Origin: Pyronema omphalodes
Taxonomy: Eukaryota; Ascomycota; Pezizomycetes; Pezizales; Pyronemataceae
DNA: 64,000 nt
Assembly (NCBI GenBank): GCA_024516155.1
Contig: JAJJXM010000093.1
Location: forward strand, 88,411-152,410
Direction of reading: 5' to 3'
Shown: positions 10,222 to 19,889 of the stretch, piece by piece
How positions within the stretch are numbered: the first letter of the stretch is position 1
Layout of the letters: every line of letters starts with the position of its first letter
Made by a program: the position numbers and the translations under genes
The notes under the pieces: generated by a model
What the model saw: the letters and a program-made list of their open reading frames with translations, nothing else
The model's database searches: none
What the model was told of the DNA's origin: nothing

Positions 10222-11021
10222 TTTGTTTGTTTGTTTGTTCTCTCAGTACTTGTTTGCAACCCGAAGGTTATGACAAGGGACAGATAAATACAAAAGAGAA
10301 GAAGAAAGAAATGTAAAAGCAAAAACCCAGTCTCCACCTCTACCAGTCTCCTCCTCTTGATCGTTGTGGTTGTGGGGTCTGTCTTCACTGTTACTACGGG
10401 GGTTTCTTGTCCAAGCGCGTCTGCTGTTCCAGTGCCCTGCTTGCACAGAGGCCGCCTCACCGGGCTCCTCCCTTTCCTCCACCCTTCCCCTCCCATTTTT
10501 AACCATTTTTCCGCCTTTATTTCCTCCACAAAGCAAAAACAAAACCAAAGCAAAGTTAAACGGCCGCCGGGCCACCCGTGCCCCCATTCTCCTCTCCTCT
10601 CTCCCCTCCTGCGCCGGTGTCTCCTGACTCTTTGCCCTTTGAGACACCCGGGCCCGCCCTGCCCCTCTTCTCCTCCCCTCTCTCCCCTTCTCCTTCCTTC
10701 TTCCTCAGCCTTCTCGCTGCTCCCCCTCGCCTCTCTCCCCTTCTTGTCGGTGGTGTCGTAAGTCCAAGATTGCCATTCCCAGGCACAATCTGGACGTCGA
10801 TGCCTCCGCTCTTGACGACTTCTGCCCAAGTCTTCTTTGCAGAGGAGGTTGTCGTTCTGGGTTGGTGGGTAGTCTTTCCCCGGCCACCATTCTTTGTTGT
10901 AGGGGTCTTGCTGGGTGGCGCTGCCGTAGGTGTCGTCTCGTTCGCTTTCTGCTTCTTCCTCTGTGTAGCCTTCGCCTCCACAGTCTTCCATCCGTTCGAC
11001 TCAGCAGGGGCAGTGCTTGGG
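10222..11021 (-). mobile_element. SQN-4, 3' part
   Basis: 3' UTR with GTTT tail and AACC-TTCG-GGTT hairpin, then the C-terminal part of the SQN ORF (10556-11021, stop at 10556). The ORF is broken at 11021 by SQN-5. The same frame resumes at 19890, where the sequence (C)AGTGCTTGGG seen at 11011-11021 is repeated (19890-19900). This copy would be full length without the nested elements. Confidence 0.85.
10556..11021 (-). pseudogene. SQN-4 ORF, C-terminal part
   Basis: Encodes APAESNGWKTVEAK through TWAEVVKSGG to the Arg/Gly/Glu-rich tail ending in GGPAAV, as in the intact copies. The N-terminal part is at 19890-20889. Split by SQN-5 plus LINE-C, so it cannot give one protein. Confidence 0.8.
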
Positions 11022-12887
11022 CCGACCACACGGCAACGGCGACCCTCCCCCTGCATTCTCAACAACGAGCACCGAAACCCCCGGTTTTCTCATCGGATTC
11101 GGATTCGCAGCACTCTGTTACGTTATTCTCTGAATTTTCAGGGAATTCTACGTTGTTTTTGTTGACTTTTGTCGCAAAATCAGAGTTTTCACGAGTTTTG
11201 GCTTACCCCACCTCACGAAATGTCGCCAAAACAACGACAGAACAACGCCAGACGACCGAAACGGTCCGAAAACGCGTACAATGTTCTAGCCGACCTTCCT
11301 CATGATGGATCTAATCCTACATTTGATGAAAGAGATGGAAAAGTTGATGAAGTTGTTGGAAACCTCGCTGGAAAGCTCTTCCAGAGCGTGGTCTTGGCAG
11401 GATCACCAGTCCCTTCGGCTTCAACACAGCAGCAACAGGCGACAACTGAACACAGCCGGTTCAGAACCTACCGTCGCTTCTTCGTATCTGCAATTAACGA
11501 GGCAGTCGCAGTTGATGACGACTATGACACCCTAGATCAACTGTTTGAAAACAATCACGCCGGACTCACTGGAGCCAACTTCCTGGGGATACAACAGATC
11601 CACCGGGATGCACAGCGACGCTTCAATACCCTCGATGACACCATACGCAACAACAGCGATGAGATGCGCCACAGATTCGGCGTCATGATGACGAAATTCA
11701 ACGTTCTGCTCGGCGAAAACACGAAGCTGCGCGCAGCATACAACTCTACACAGAAAGAAACAGCAGCTCTCAAGGCTGCTGTGGACGCCCTGACGACGAA
11801 AATCGACGAACAGCACCAAGTCATTTCGGCGCCCCCCTCACCGAACCTCACGGCCTCTTCCTCAGCGATGGAAGAGATGACTATGCAACTGTCCGTCGTC
11901 CAACATGACATTCAGGATGTCCTGGACGCTGTTCGCAACCCTCCTGGCAAGAGAAAGCGAAGGGGAAGCGACCAGAACACCGAACCCACCTCACCGACAA
12001 ACAGAAGACCGGTGAACAACAAACCGCGAGTGGCATCACCGGTGCGAAGCCTGATGCACTCGAAACATGCGACTACCGCCGCCCAGGACGAGCTTGATGC
12101 CCTCAAGCCTATGTCCCCCCTACCGCTCCTCGCGATCACGTCGACCGAAGCGACACCGGAACCTCACCCTGACAGTCCATCTGCTCAGGACACACCTCTA
12201 CCCGACGCCCCAAGCACTGCCCCTGCTGAGACCGACGGATGGAAGACTGTGGAGGCAAAGGCTACACAGAGGAAGAAGCGGAAAGCGATGGAGACGACAC
12301 CTACGGCAGCGACACCCAGCAAGACCCCTACAACAAAGAATGGTGGCCGGGGAAAGAATACCCACCAACCCAGAACGACAACCTCCTCTGCAAAGAAGAC
12401 TTGGGCAGAAGTCGTCAAGAGCGGAGGCATCAACGTCCAGATTGTGCTTGGGAATGGCAATCTTGGACTGACAACACCACCGACAAGAAGGGGAGAGAGG
12501 CGAGGGGGAGCAGCGAGAAGGCTGAGGAAGAAGGACGGAGAAGGGGAGAGAGGGGAGGAGAAGAGGGGCAGGGCGGGCCCGGGTGTCTCGAAGGGAAAAG
12601 AGTCAGGAGACACCGGCGGAGGAGGGGAGAGAGGAGAGGAGAGTGGGGGCACGGGTGGCCCGGCGGCTGTTTAACTTTGCTTTGGTTTTGTTTTTGCTTT
12701 GTGGAGGAAATAAAGGCGGAAAAATGGTTAAAAATGGGTGGGGAAGGGAGGAGGAAAGGGAGGAGCCCGGCGAGGCGGCCTCTGTGCAAGCAGGGAACTT
12801 GGAACATCAGACGCGCTTGGACAAGAAACCCCCGTAGTAACAGTGGGGACAGACCCCACAACCACAACGATCAAGAGGAGGAGACTG
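11022..12887 (+). mobile_element. SQN-5, 5' and coding part
   Basis: Plus-strand SQN copy starting CCGACCACACGGCAACGG. 5' UTR to 11219, intact ORF, then C-type 3' UTR as far as GAGGAGGAGACTG (12875-12887), where LINE-C interrupts it. The remaining 3' UTR, hairpin and AAAC tail are at 19759-19889. It is inserted head-to-head into SQN-4 with a 10-11 bp duplication. Confidence 0.88.
11220..12674 (+). CDS. SQN ORF1-like protein (484 aa), intact
   Basis: Second intact copy of the family protein. First ATG at 11220; the frame is closed by a stop at 11163, so a start further upstream would need a non-ATG codon such as TTG 11169. Regions: basic N-terminus; helical segments with heptads around GENTKLRAAY and KAAVDALTTKIDEQ; the MQLSVVQHDI helix; basic GKRKRRGSDQ; Thr/Pro-rich linker; GGRGKN; TWAEVVKSGGINVQIV; Arg/Gly/Glu tail. 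No catalytic domain and no CCHC knuckle. The probable role is RNA binding or RNP formation, inferred from layout and from its place in a LINE-like element. Confidence 0.8.
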   Translation: MSPKQRQNNARRPKRSENAYNVLADLPHDGSNPTFDERDGKVDEVVGNLAGKLFQSVVLAGSPVPSASTQQQQATTEHSRFRTYRRFFVSAINEAVAVDDDYDTLDQLFENNHAGLTGANFLGIQQIHRDAQRRFNTLDDTIRNNSDEMRHRFGVMMTKFNVLLGENTKLRAAYNSTQKETAALKAAVDALTTKIDEQHQVISAPPSPNLTASSSAMEEMTMQLSVVQHDIQDVLDAVRNPPGKRKRRGSDQNTEPTSPTNRRPVNNKPRVASPVRSLMHSKHATTAAQDELDALKPMSPLPLLAITSTEATPEPHPDSPSAQDTPLPDAPSTAPAETDGWKTVEAKATQRKKRKAMETTPTAATPSKTPTTKNGGRGKNTHQPRTTTSSAKKTWAEVVKSGGINVQIVLGNGNLGLTTPPTRRGERRGGAARRLRKKDGEGERGEEKRGRAGPGVSKGKESGDTGGGGERGEESGGTGGPAAV

Positions 12888-13714
12888 TTTGTTTGTTTGT
12901 TCGCTCATTACTTGTTTGCAACCCGAAGGTTATGACAAGGGACAGATAAATACAAAAGAGAAGAAGAAAGAAATGTAAAAGCAAAAACCCAGTCTCCACC
13001 TCTACCAGTCTCCTCCTCTTGATCGTTGTTGTGGTTGTGGGGTCTGTCCCCACTGCTACTACGGGGGTTTCTTGTCCAAGCGCGTCTGATGTTCCAAGTG
13101 CCCTGCTTGCACAGAGGCCGCCTCGCCGGGCTCCTCCCTTTCCTCCTCCCTTCCCCTTCCCATGTTTAGCCATTTTACCGCCTTTGTTTCCTCCGCGTAC
13201 AAAAGAAAAAGGTAACTCCGGTCGTCCTCCTCTGCCCCTTCCCCGTGCCCCTCTCTCTCCTTTCGCAACGCCTCGCACTCCTCCCGCCCTCCGAACATAA
13301 GAAAAACATTGTCGCACCCAAACAAAGGAAAGTACAAAGGAAACTCGTCTGCCCTCTCTCGCCTGCCGTCCCCGTCATCTCCCTTCCTGTGCACCATTCC
13401 ACCATCCGTTCCCTTCTCACCCGCCGTACCATAAAACAACTCCAACCCGTAAGACAAACAATTGAAAGACAAAGAAAAGAAAACTCAAAACACCCGAACC
13501 CCAAGCAGACCCAAGCAACGACCCCAGCCCGATCCCGTCACCGCGTGCCTGTTCCCTTTCTGTCCGCCTATCCCTCTTCTACCTTCCCCTTTTGCTTGTC
13601 CCTTTTTTTTTTTTTTTTTTTACAAAACAGAAATCCTAAGTAAGAAAGCACTGCAGAATCAGCGCGCGCGAAAGTTCCTAAGGTACTGCGGTCAGTGTAG
13701 TCAGCGGTAGGGGT
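12888..13714 (-). repeat. LINE-C 3' UTR (C-type)
   Basis: No gene. 12888-13195 is the module shared with SQN-1, -3, -4, -5, -8 and LINE-E: tail, hairpin AACC-TTCG-GGTT (about 12920-12931) and conserved UTR. 13200-13600 is LINE-specific and purine-rich on the sense strand, with an A-run at about 13601-13621 (T on the + strand). Confidence 0.8.
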
Positions 13715-16700
13715 CTATCCCCTTCTGCGAGGCTTCTCTAGCCGGGAGTGTGCCCAGGTCGATGTAGCAACCTTGGTTGCAGAGATAAAGGTGGAAAGAG
13801 CCTTGGTGACGGAGGGGGTGTCCAGAATGGTGTTTAGGTTGATCCGGGAGTGTTGTCTGAGTTTGAGGTCCTTCCTGAGTGTGGAGCGAGCGGCCTGGAA
13901 GTCGGGGCAGCTCAGGAGGAGGTGTCGAGGCGTCTGCGGTGGATGGATTGGGCAGCTGCAGCTGCGGGAGGGGTATGCGTCGGATGGAGGGTGGGCCAAG
14001 CAGTTGAGGAAGTACCCGTGGCCGGTGCGAAGACCCAGGATTGCAGTTGATATCCAGCGGGGGTTTTCGGTGTACGCAGTGTCCATTTTGCGGTGGTGTG
14101 TGGCGGCGTACGTGCGCGGTCGGGGGAAAGAGGTGAACCAGGTAGCCCAGTCTTCGGTGTACCTCTCTCGAGCGCGGCGGCGCAGCCAAGTGAGGGATAT
14201 CGGTATTTGTCGGCGTGGCGGTACCGTTGTCGCCTGTCGGGCCAGTTCGTCGGCGGCTTCGTTTCCGGGGACGCTAGTGTGTCCTGGGACCCAGTGAATG
14301 GTAATTGAGGTACCGTAAGCGTGAAGGTGGTGAGCGGTGTTGTGGATGGCCCAGGCGAGCTCCTGGCCGGGGCCTCGACGGAGGTGAGAGGCTCGACGTA
14401 TCGCGGCTTGGTTGTCGGTAAAAACGTGGATGTGTTTGTCGTATAGGTCGTTGCGTCGAATATGTGTCAGGCATGTCCGGAGTCCTTCGTGGATGGCCAT
14501 AACTTCCGCGTCGAAGACTTCTGTTCTGTCGCCCATGGGCACTATGGAGTCGACAGGACGTGGCAGCCCGTGGGGGATGGTGTATCCTGCGCCTGTTATG
14601 CCGTCAAGTTGAGAGCCGTCCGTGTACAGTAGGATAGTATCCGATCGTTGGCGAAGGGCGTGGAGGAGGAGGAGGTGGTCGTCGGCAGCTTCAGCCTTCG
14701 GGGAGGAGGAGATGTCGATCGTTAATGTAGGGGCGAGGTCGTCGTCGGGGATGTTTTGGGAGGTGTCCTCGATTTCGGCGTTTAGTTGGACCCACGGGGA
14801 GAGGGTGCTGATGACGTGCAGGAGGCGGGACGGGGCTTGTCCTGGGACGTGCCACGGGTGGTCGTACTCGGTGTCCGGGTTGATGGAGGCATCCTCGATA
14901 CTCGGGGCGGGAAACGAGACGGGGCAGCGTGTGATGATAGGGTGCGAGGCGGGTAAAGTGAGGGTGCGCAGGGCGTATTTCCGCTGGCGGTTGTCAAGAC
15001 GTATTGTGACGGGGGGGAGTGCGGATTCATTCTGGAGGGCCAGGATCGGAGTAGAGGTGAAAGCGTTGAGAATCCTGCGGAGGGCGGTGTTCTGTTGATT
15101 CTGGAGGGTGCGGGCAAGGTCTTTTTGTTGGTTCCACCATATCTCTGCGCCGTAGTCTGCTCTCGACTGGACACACGCCTGGTAGATTAGTCTTGTAGCA
15201 GCGGGGGACAGACCTGTTTCGTACCGTGCTAACCTACACAGTGCGTTCAGAGTTCTTTGCGCGGCGGTTACTCGTCTAGCTACATGTTTTCTAAAGTTAA
15301 ATTTCCTATCTAAATACAGGCCTATCCACCTCACAACATCCTTCTCTCCTCCTTGTGTTCCCGGTGTGATAACTGTACCGTTTGGTAACTTAACTTTTTC
15401 CTCCTCAGTGATGCTGTCGGTGCGTGCCCAGTGGAAATGCAGGAGCTCTGACTTGGCATCGTCAAATGCAACGGCGTTTGCGTCGGCCCACCGAAAGGCT
15501 GTTGTCGTAATGTTCTCAAGTGCGCGGGCGTTCGCTTTTCTGGTGCGTCCCTGGACGACGATCGTTACGTCGTCAATATAGCTAGGTGTCCAGGCGTACG
15601 GGTGTACCTGCGCTAGTTCGTCGAATAATGGGCGGAGGTATAATAAGAAAAGTATGGGGGATGCAGGGGAACCTTGTGGGATGCCTGTTTGCACTGGGCG
15701 TTGCGTGTCAGTTCGCCCATCGAACGCTAGAGCAGTCGTGCGATCTGCGAGGAAAGACTGGCCCCACGATACTACTGGTCGCGGGCACCCAAGCTGTCGT
15801 AATGTTTGTTGGAGGCGGTCAGCAGAGACGTTGTCGAACGCCCCACGAACATCGAGGAAGAGGGCAGAGGTTAGCATTCCGTGAGATTTCCCAATCTCGA
15901 CGTCGTGCACCAGCGCCATCGCCGCGTCAATTGCTGATCTCTGCGAGCGTCCACCTATTTGGTCCCTATGTAGTAAGTCGTGAGAGTCTGCCATCGTGCC
16001 TAGGCGAGTGGCCATTAGTTTTTCGAGGGTCTTCCCAAGGCAGTTTAGGAGCGCAATCGGACGGTATGCCTTTGGATTGCTGTAATCCGGCTTGTTAAGT
16101 TTGGCGATAATGACTGTGGTGGCCTGGCGCCAGCATCGCGGATGGTAGCCTACCGTCCCTAATGTGGCGTAGAGGTTGTTCATGTGTTCGGGGATGGCAA
16201 GGTATGCTTGGCGTAGGCAGGCGAATGTGAGCCCATCGGGTCCGGGCGCCTTCTTCGGCGAGGAGGAGAATATCGCTGTTTCTACCTCTGTCGGTGTAAA
16301 GGTTGTCCACTGCAACTCGCGGCGCGGGGGGAGGACGGACGGAGGCGGTGGTGGCGGCGGCGGGGGAAACAACTTTTGGAAGGCCTCTACCTTTGCGTCG
16401 AAGGAGCTGCAGATTGTTTCTTGGCCGTTTATCATTGCGCGGAGGTTTGGTGTTAGCTGAGCACACCGAGGGTTGGTGTACCTAAACGCCTGCCACACAT
16501 CGGGTCCTTCGGCTTGGGAAAGATATTCCTTCCACTTTGCATCTTTCGCCGTTCGAATGGTCCTGTGGTATTCGTTCCGGTGTTGTTTGTAGTTTAGGTG
16601 GGATGTATCGTCACGTTTGCGTTTCCACTTACGTCTTGCTTTGGTCATCTTTTTCCTTGCCTCGGTGACTTCTGCGGTCCACCATCTTTTCGATTGTGGG

Positions 16701-17635
16701 GTCACTTGTAGTACGGGGGTGGACGTAGTCGCGGCATTAAGGATGGCATCACGTATTGACTCCGCCCACGCATCGAGGTTGTCTGTGGTAGGGTGGTTGC
16801 GGTATTGTGTCCATGAAGGTGTGAGGGCTAAGCACGAGGCACTGAGGGTTTCGGCGAAGAGCTCCCAATCCGTCTTTTTCCAGTTCAGTCGGTTTGTTGG
16901 GGGGGTTGTTTCAGCGTCTGGGTGGGTTGTGTGCACTTCGAATCTTATGACTTCATGGTCGGATCCCGTAGCGTTGTCGTCGTCAATTGCCCAGTTGATT
17001 GTTTCCTCTGCCATGTGGGGCGATGCTAGGGTCAGGTCGAGGACGGAAGAACTGCGGCCTTGGTTGTAGTAGTAGGTGGGAATGTCAGGGACGGACACGA
17101 GGGTCCAGTCTCGTTGTTCGATGAGGTCAACTATTTCGGTGGCGCGGGTGGGGGAACGTGTGGAGGAGTTCCACAGGGCATGGTGAGGGTTGAGGTCACC
17201 TGTGATGATGCACCTGCGGGGGAGGGGGAGGGGGGTGAGGGCTCTCAGGATGGTATAAATATTGCTTTCGGGGTGTTTTTCGTTGTACATATTAAGAAGA
17301 AAGAAAGAAGGAATTAAGTCGGTGCCTACCTCAAGGACCTGGAGGTCAGGATCCGCGCATATATCGGTGCGCTGAGAAACCCTGAGGTACGGGTTTGTCC
17401 TGGTCACATAGGCGGCTGTTCTGTTGGTGGTTCTATCCCCACGCAGTGGCAAGACCAGAGTGAACGATGGGTGTGTGGTGGCGTATGTTATGTCGGTAAT
17501 GTGAATTTCTTGTATTAGGATTATGTCGGCTGTGTTGTGTGCGCTATTCAGCAGCGCATCGAGTGCTGTTCGTTGTCGGTTCACGTTGTGGGAGACGATC
17601 CGTATGGTTGCTGCCAGTCTGTTGTAGCTAGACAT
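13715..17635 (-). CDS. LINE-C ORF2: endonuclease, reverse transcriptase, RNase H (1,306 aa)
   Basis: Polyprotein for target-primed reverse transcription. EEP-type endonuclease at about residues 10-240: ILIQEIH, GDLNPHH, VLDLTLAS, GSDHEVIRF. RT at about 470-760: KKAPGPDG, IPQGSPASPILF, and catalytic YIDD at about 686-689, intact. RNase H at about 960-1100: YTDGSQ, FDAEV, FTDNQAA and HWVPGHTSVPGNEAADELA carry the acidic residues. C-terminal CSC-x7-H-x4-C-like motif near 1240. The ATG lies inside the end of ORF1 (8-nt overlap ATGTCTAG, 17628-17635), suggesting reinitiation. Everything catalytic is present, so this ORF2 could still act in trans on C-type tails. Confidence 0.92.
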   Translation of the reverse strand: MSSYNRLAATIRIVSHNVNRQRTALDALLNSAHNTADIILIQEIHITDITYATTHPSFTLVLPLRGDRTTNRTAAYVTRTNPYLRVSQRTDICADPDLQVLEVGTDLIPSFFLLNMYNEKHPESNIYTILRALTPLPLPRRCIITGDLNPHHALWNSSTRSPTRATEIVDLIEQRDWTLVSVPDIPTYYYNQGRSSSVLDLTLASPHMAEETINWAIDDDNATGSDHEVIRFEVHTTHPDAETTPPTNRLNWKKTDWELFAETLSASCLALTPSWTQYRNHPTTDNLDAWAESIRDAILNAATTSTPVLQVTPQSKRWWTAEVTEARKKMTKARRKWKRKRDDTSHLNYKQHRNEYHRTIRTAKDAKWKEYLSQAEGPDVWQAFRYTNPRCAQLTPNLRAMINGQETICSSFDAKVEAFQKLFPPPPPPPPPSVLPPRRELQWTTFTPTEVETAIFSSSPKKAPGPDGLTFACLRQAYLAIPEHMNNLYATLGTVGYHPRCWRQATTVIIAKLNKPDYSNPKAYRPIALLNCLGKTLEKLMATRLGTMADSHDLLHRDQIGGRSQRSAIDAAMALVHDVEIGKSHGMLTSALFLDVRGAFDNVSADRLQQTLRQLGCPRPVVSWGQSFLADRTTALAFDGRTDTQRPVQTGIPQGSPASPILFLLYLRPLFDELAQVHPYAWTPSYIDDVTIVVQGRTRKANARALENITTTAFRWADANAVAFDDAKSELLHFHWARTDSITEEEKVKLPNGTVITPGTQGGEKDVVRWIGLYLDRKFNFRKHVARRVTAAQRTLNALCRLARYETGLSPAATRLIYQACVQSRADYGAEIWWNQQKDLARTLQNQQNTALRRILNAFTSTPILALQNESALPPVTIRLDNRQRKYALRTLTLPASHPIITRCPVSFPAPSIEDASINPDTEYDHPWHVPGQAPSRLLHVISTLSPWVQLNAEIEDTSQNIPDDDLAPTLTIDISSSPKAEAADDHLLLLHALRQRSDTILLYTDGSQLDGITGAGYTIPHGLPRPVDSIVPMGDRTEVFDAEVMAIHEGLRTCLTHIRRNDLYDKHIHVFTDNQAAIRRASHLRRGPGQELAWAIHNTAHHLHAYGTSITIHWVPGHTSVPGNEAADELARQATTVPPRRQIPISLTWLRRRARERYTEDWATWFTSFPRPRTYAATHHRKMDTAYTENPRWISTAILGLRTGHGYFLNCLAHPPSDAYPSRSCSCPIHPPQTPRHLLLSCPDFQAARSTLRKDLKLRQHSRINLNTILDTPSVTKALSTFISATKVATSTWAHSRLEKPRRRG

Positions 17636-19319
17636 GGGCGTTCATCTCAGTGTCTCTGTCGGCTGGGTTGGGTGGGGCGGCGGCGGGGTTTTGTGACGCT
17701 GTCCAGGCTTCTTTGAATATGCGGATGCGTACGGGGCATTGCTTGCTGAAGCCTGGGTGGTCGAGGTCGGGGAGGTTGGCGTCCGCGCAGTTGTTGCAAT
17801 GGTATCTAGTGTGCTCACAACTCTTACCTTTGCTTTGGGGGCAGTCGTTGCAGGCGTGGTCGTCCGTGGGGTGGTTCTGGCCGCAGATGCCGCAGGTAGG
17901 GCCTTGCAGTGCAGTGCAGTTGGTGTAGTGGTGGCCAAAGAGCAAGCAGCGCCGACACTGGTCGGTCCGTCGGGCAGAGTGGTACTCGGTGACTCTTCGG
18001 GGCTTGAAGAGTACCATGACTCGTTTGCGCTTCAGGAGTGCGAGCTCTTCGGCGGTACGTACCGCAATAACCACACTGGACGCTTCCTTGCCCACACGTT
18101 TCTCCGCGGTCGTCATATATCGGGGGGGTTGCGCCAGGGTGACAGGTCCGTTGCTGCGTTCGATCTCCTCCTGGAGGAAGCGCATTCCGTCGGGGGAGTC
18201 GGGGTATTGGCTCGTGGGGATTCCATGAACTGCAAGCTTATACCACCGCTAGTTCAGGCGGGGTGCGGCGATGGAGGTGTTGACCTGTCGCGTCGCTGTG
18301 TGTATGGTCTCTAGGTTCTCGGTCAGCTCGGATTCAGTGGTGCTGTCTGTCATGGTCACGATGAGGTTTCCTGATGTGGCTTGTCTGATCGTGGCGACAG
18401 CCATGTGAGGCGGCGCCTGTGTCTGGGTGAGTGCAGCGTTGATCGCCCTTCCCAGTTGGGCTTTGGTATTGACGTCGATTTCCGCAGGGTTGGGGCAGGG
18501 CAGGATGATTTCCTGGGGGCGGGTTCGGGACTGTCGTTTGACAACGGGGCGAGTAGTGGCGGGTGTGGGGTTGGTGAGGGGGTTGGCTTTGAGGAGAGTT
18601 TTGGTCTTGGAGGGGTCCGCCCACGGCGCCGAGGGTGGGTTGGAGGGGCGGGTTGTAGTCCGGGGTGCGTCGAGGGGGATGGCGATGTTGTTGCTGCGCA
18701 AGATTCCTTCGAGCATGTGGCATCTCGCCATCCAATGGTGTATGTCGTTGGCGGTGGGCGTGGTGGCGGGTGCGGTGTCGGGGGCGGTCGGGGGGTTGTC
18801 GGCGAGGTGGTCGGTTCGGGGCTGGGTGTTGGTTCGGTGTAGTTTGTCGATGCGTTTGGTAACTGTTTCGAGGCGTTGGTTCATCGGGCGGAGGAGATCC
18901 ATGATGGTCGTCTTGATCAGTTCGGATAAGGTCGCGAGGTTGACGTCGGAAGTAATTATTGCATGCTGGCTGTCGTTGAGGTTCAGGTCAGAGTCGGATT
19001 CGGAGTCGGTGTCGGGGCAGCTGTCAGTGTCCATGGCGGTCGGCGTTGTTTCGGCGGGGGTCCCATCGAGGTTCACGGGAGTGTTTGTTTCCGGGCAAGT
19101 GGCAGTTTTGCGGAGGAGGTCGAGGCCAAGTCTAGAGTCGGATTTTCTGGTGGGGCGTTTGGTCACTCTTCCGGAGACGTTCGTTGATTTCTTAGAGGTC
19201 GCGATGGCGGAGGAGCCAGCGTGCGGGGCGTTGATTCGGGAAAGCTCGTCGGGGCTAGAAATATTCTCGGGTACCTGCATACGCGAGGCCGTGGCGGGGA
19301 TGGGTGCGTTAGCGTCCAT
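17628..19319 (-). pseudogene. LINE-C ORF1 with a single amber codon
   Basis: ORF1 nucleic-acid-binding protein. N-terminal 356 residues (18249-19319): low-complexity start, acidic SDSESD stretch, helix MNQRLETVTKRIDKL, then the GNLIVTMTD region. The C-terminal part (17628-18248) has the conserved WYKLAVHGIP block and three Cys/His clusters, the first being CRRC-LLFG-H-YTNC (CX2CX4HX4C). The two parts are in the same frame, separated only by TAG at 18249-18251, where related copies read Glu (PRINEKWYKL). A nonsense mutation is therefore the simplest cause. Confidence 0.88.
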
Positions 19320-19758
19320 CGCTTAACCGGTGGTGAGGTAAGCGATGGCGAAGAGTCACGTGAGGAGGCTCTTGCTAAGCGAGCACGAAAATTTCTCGCG
19401 AGGAAAGGGGTCCGGAGGGGGGGAAATTTGGGGGATCACCACAACCAGTGCTGCTGGTGGGGGGGGGAATTTGGGGGGGGGGGGGGATTTGGGTATGCCG
19501 AAACCGAAAATAAGGTCGGTTTGATGATTGGGGGGCGGGTGGTGGAGCGGCGTTGATGAAAGTGCCCGGAATCCGGCCCGGAGGTCCCAGAATCGCGTTT
19601 TTCCCCTGAATCTCAACGGTAAACGGTAGCTGGGTTCCGAAAATCGAGATTCGGGGTAATTCCGAGGTAAGAAGTCGATTGCCGATTCGAAAATCGGGGA
19701 AATTGTTGTTGTTGTCGCAAATGCAGGGGGGGGTCAGCGGTTGCTGTGTGGTGTTCTC
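19320..19758 (-). promoter_or_regulatory. LINE-C 5' UTR with conserved 5' box
   Basis: No gene. On the minus strand the element opens with ACCACACAGCAACCGCTGA, a C-run, TGCATTTGCGACAAC: the same layout as the starts of SQN, LINE-B and LINE-F. G-runs at 19461-19490 (+ strand) are C-tracts on the sense strand. A promoter role is inferred only from the position and sharing. Confidence 0.55.
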
Positions 19759-19889
19759 GAGGAGGAGACTGGTAGAGGTGGAGACTGGGTTTTTGCTTTT
19801 ACATTTCTTTCTTTTTCTCTTTTGTATTTATCTGTCCCTTGTCATAACCTTCGGGTTGCAAACAAGTAATGAGAGAACAAACAAACAAA
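19759..19889 (+). mobile_element. SQN-5, 3' end
   Basis: Continuation of SQN-5 after LINE-C: duplicated GAGGAGGAGACTG, rest of the C-type 3' UTR, hairpin AACC-TTCG-GGTT (19847-19858) and AAAC repeats up to 19889. Confidence 0.88.

Larger units (their letters stand above)
12888..19758 (-). mobile_element. LINE-C, full-length Tad/I-like element
   Basis: 6.87-kb element. The tail of GTTT units starts at 12888, with 3' UTR to 13714, ORF2 13715-17635, ORF1 17628-19319 and 5' UTR to 19758. It is bounded by a perfect 13-bp duplication GAGGAGGAGACTG (12875-12887 and 19759-19771) inside the SQN-5 3' UTR, so it is the youngest layer of this stack. One amber codon in ORF1 is the only break I see in its coding regions. 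Confidence 0.92.
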
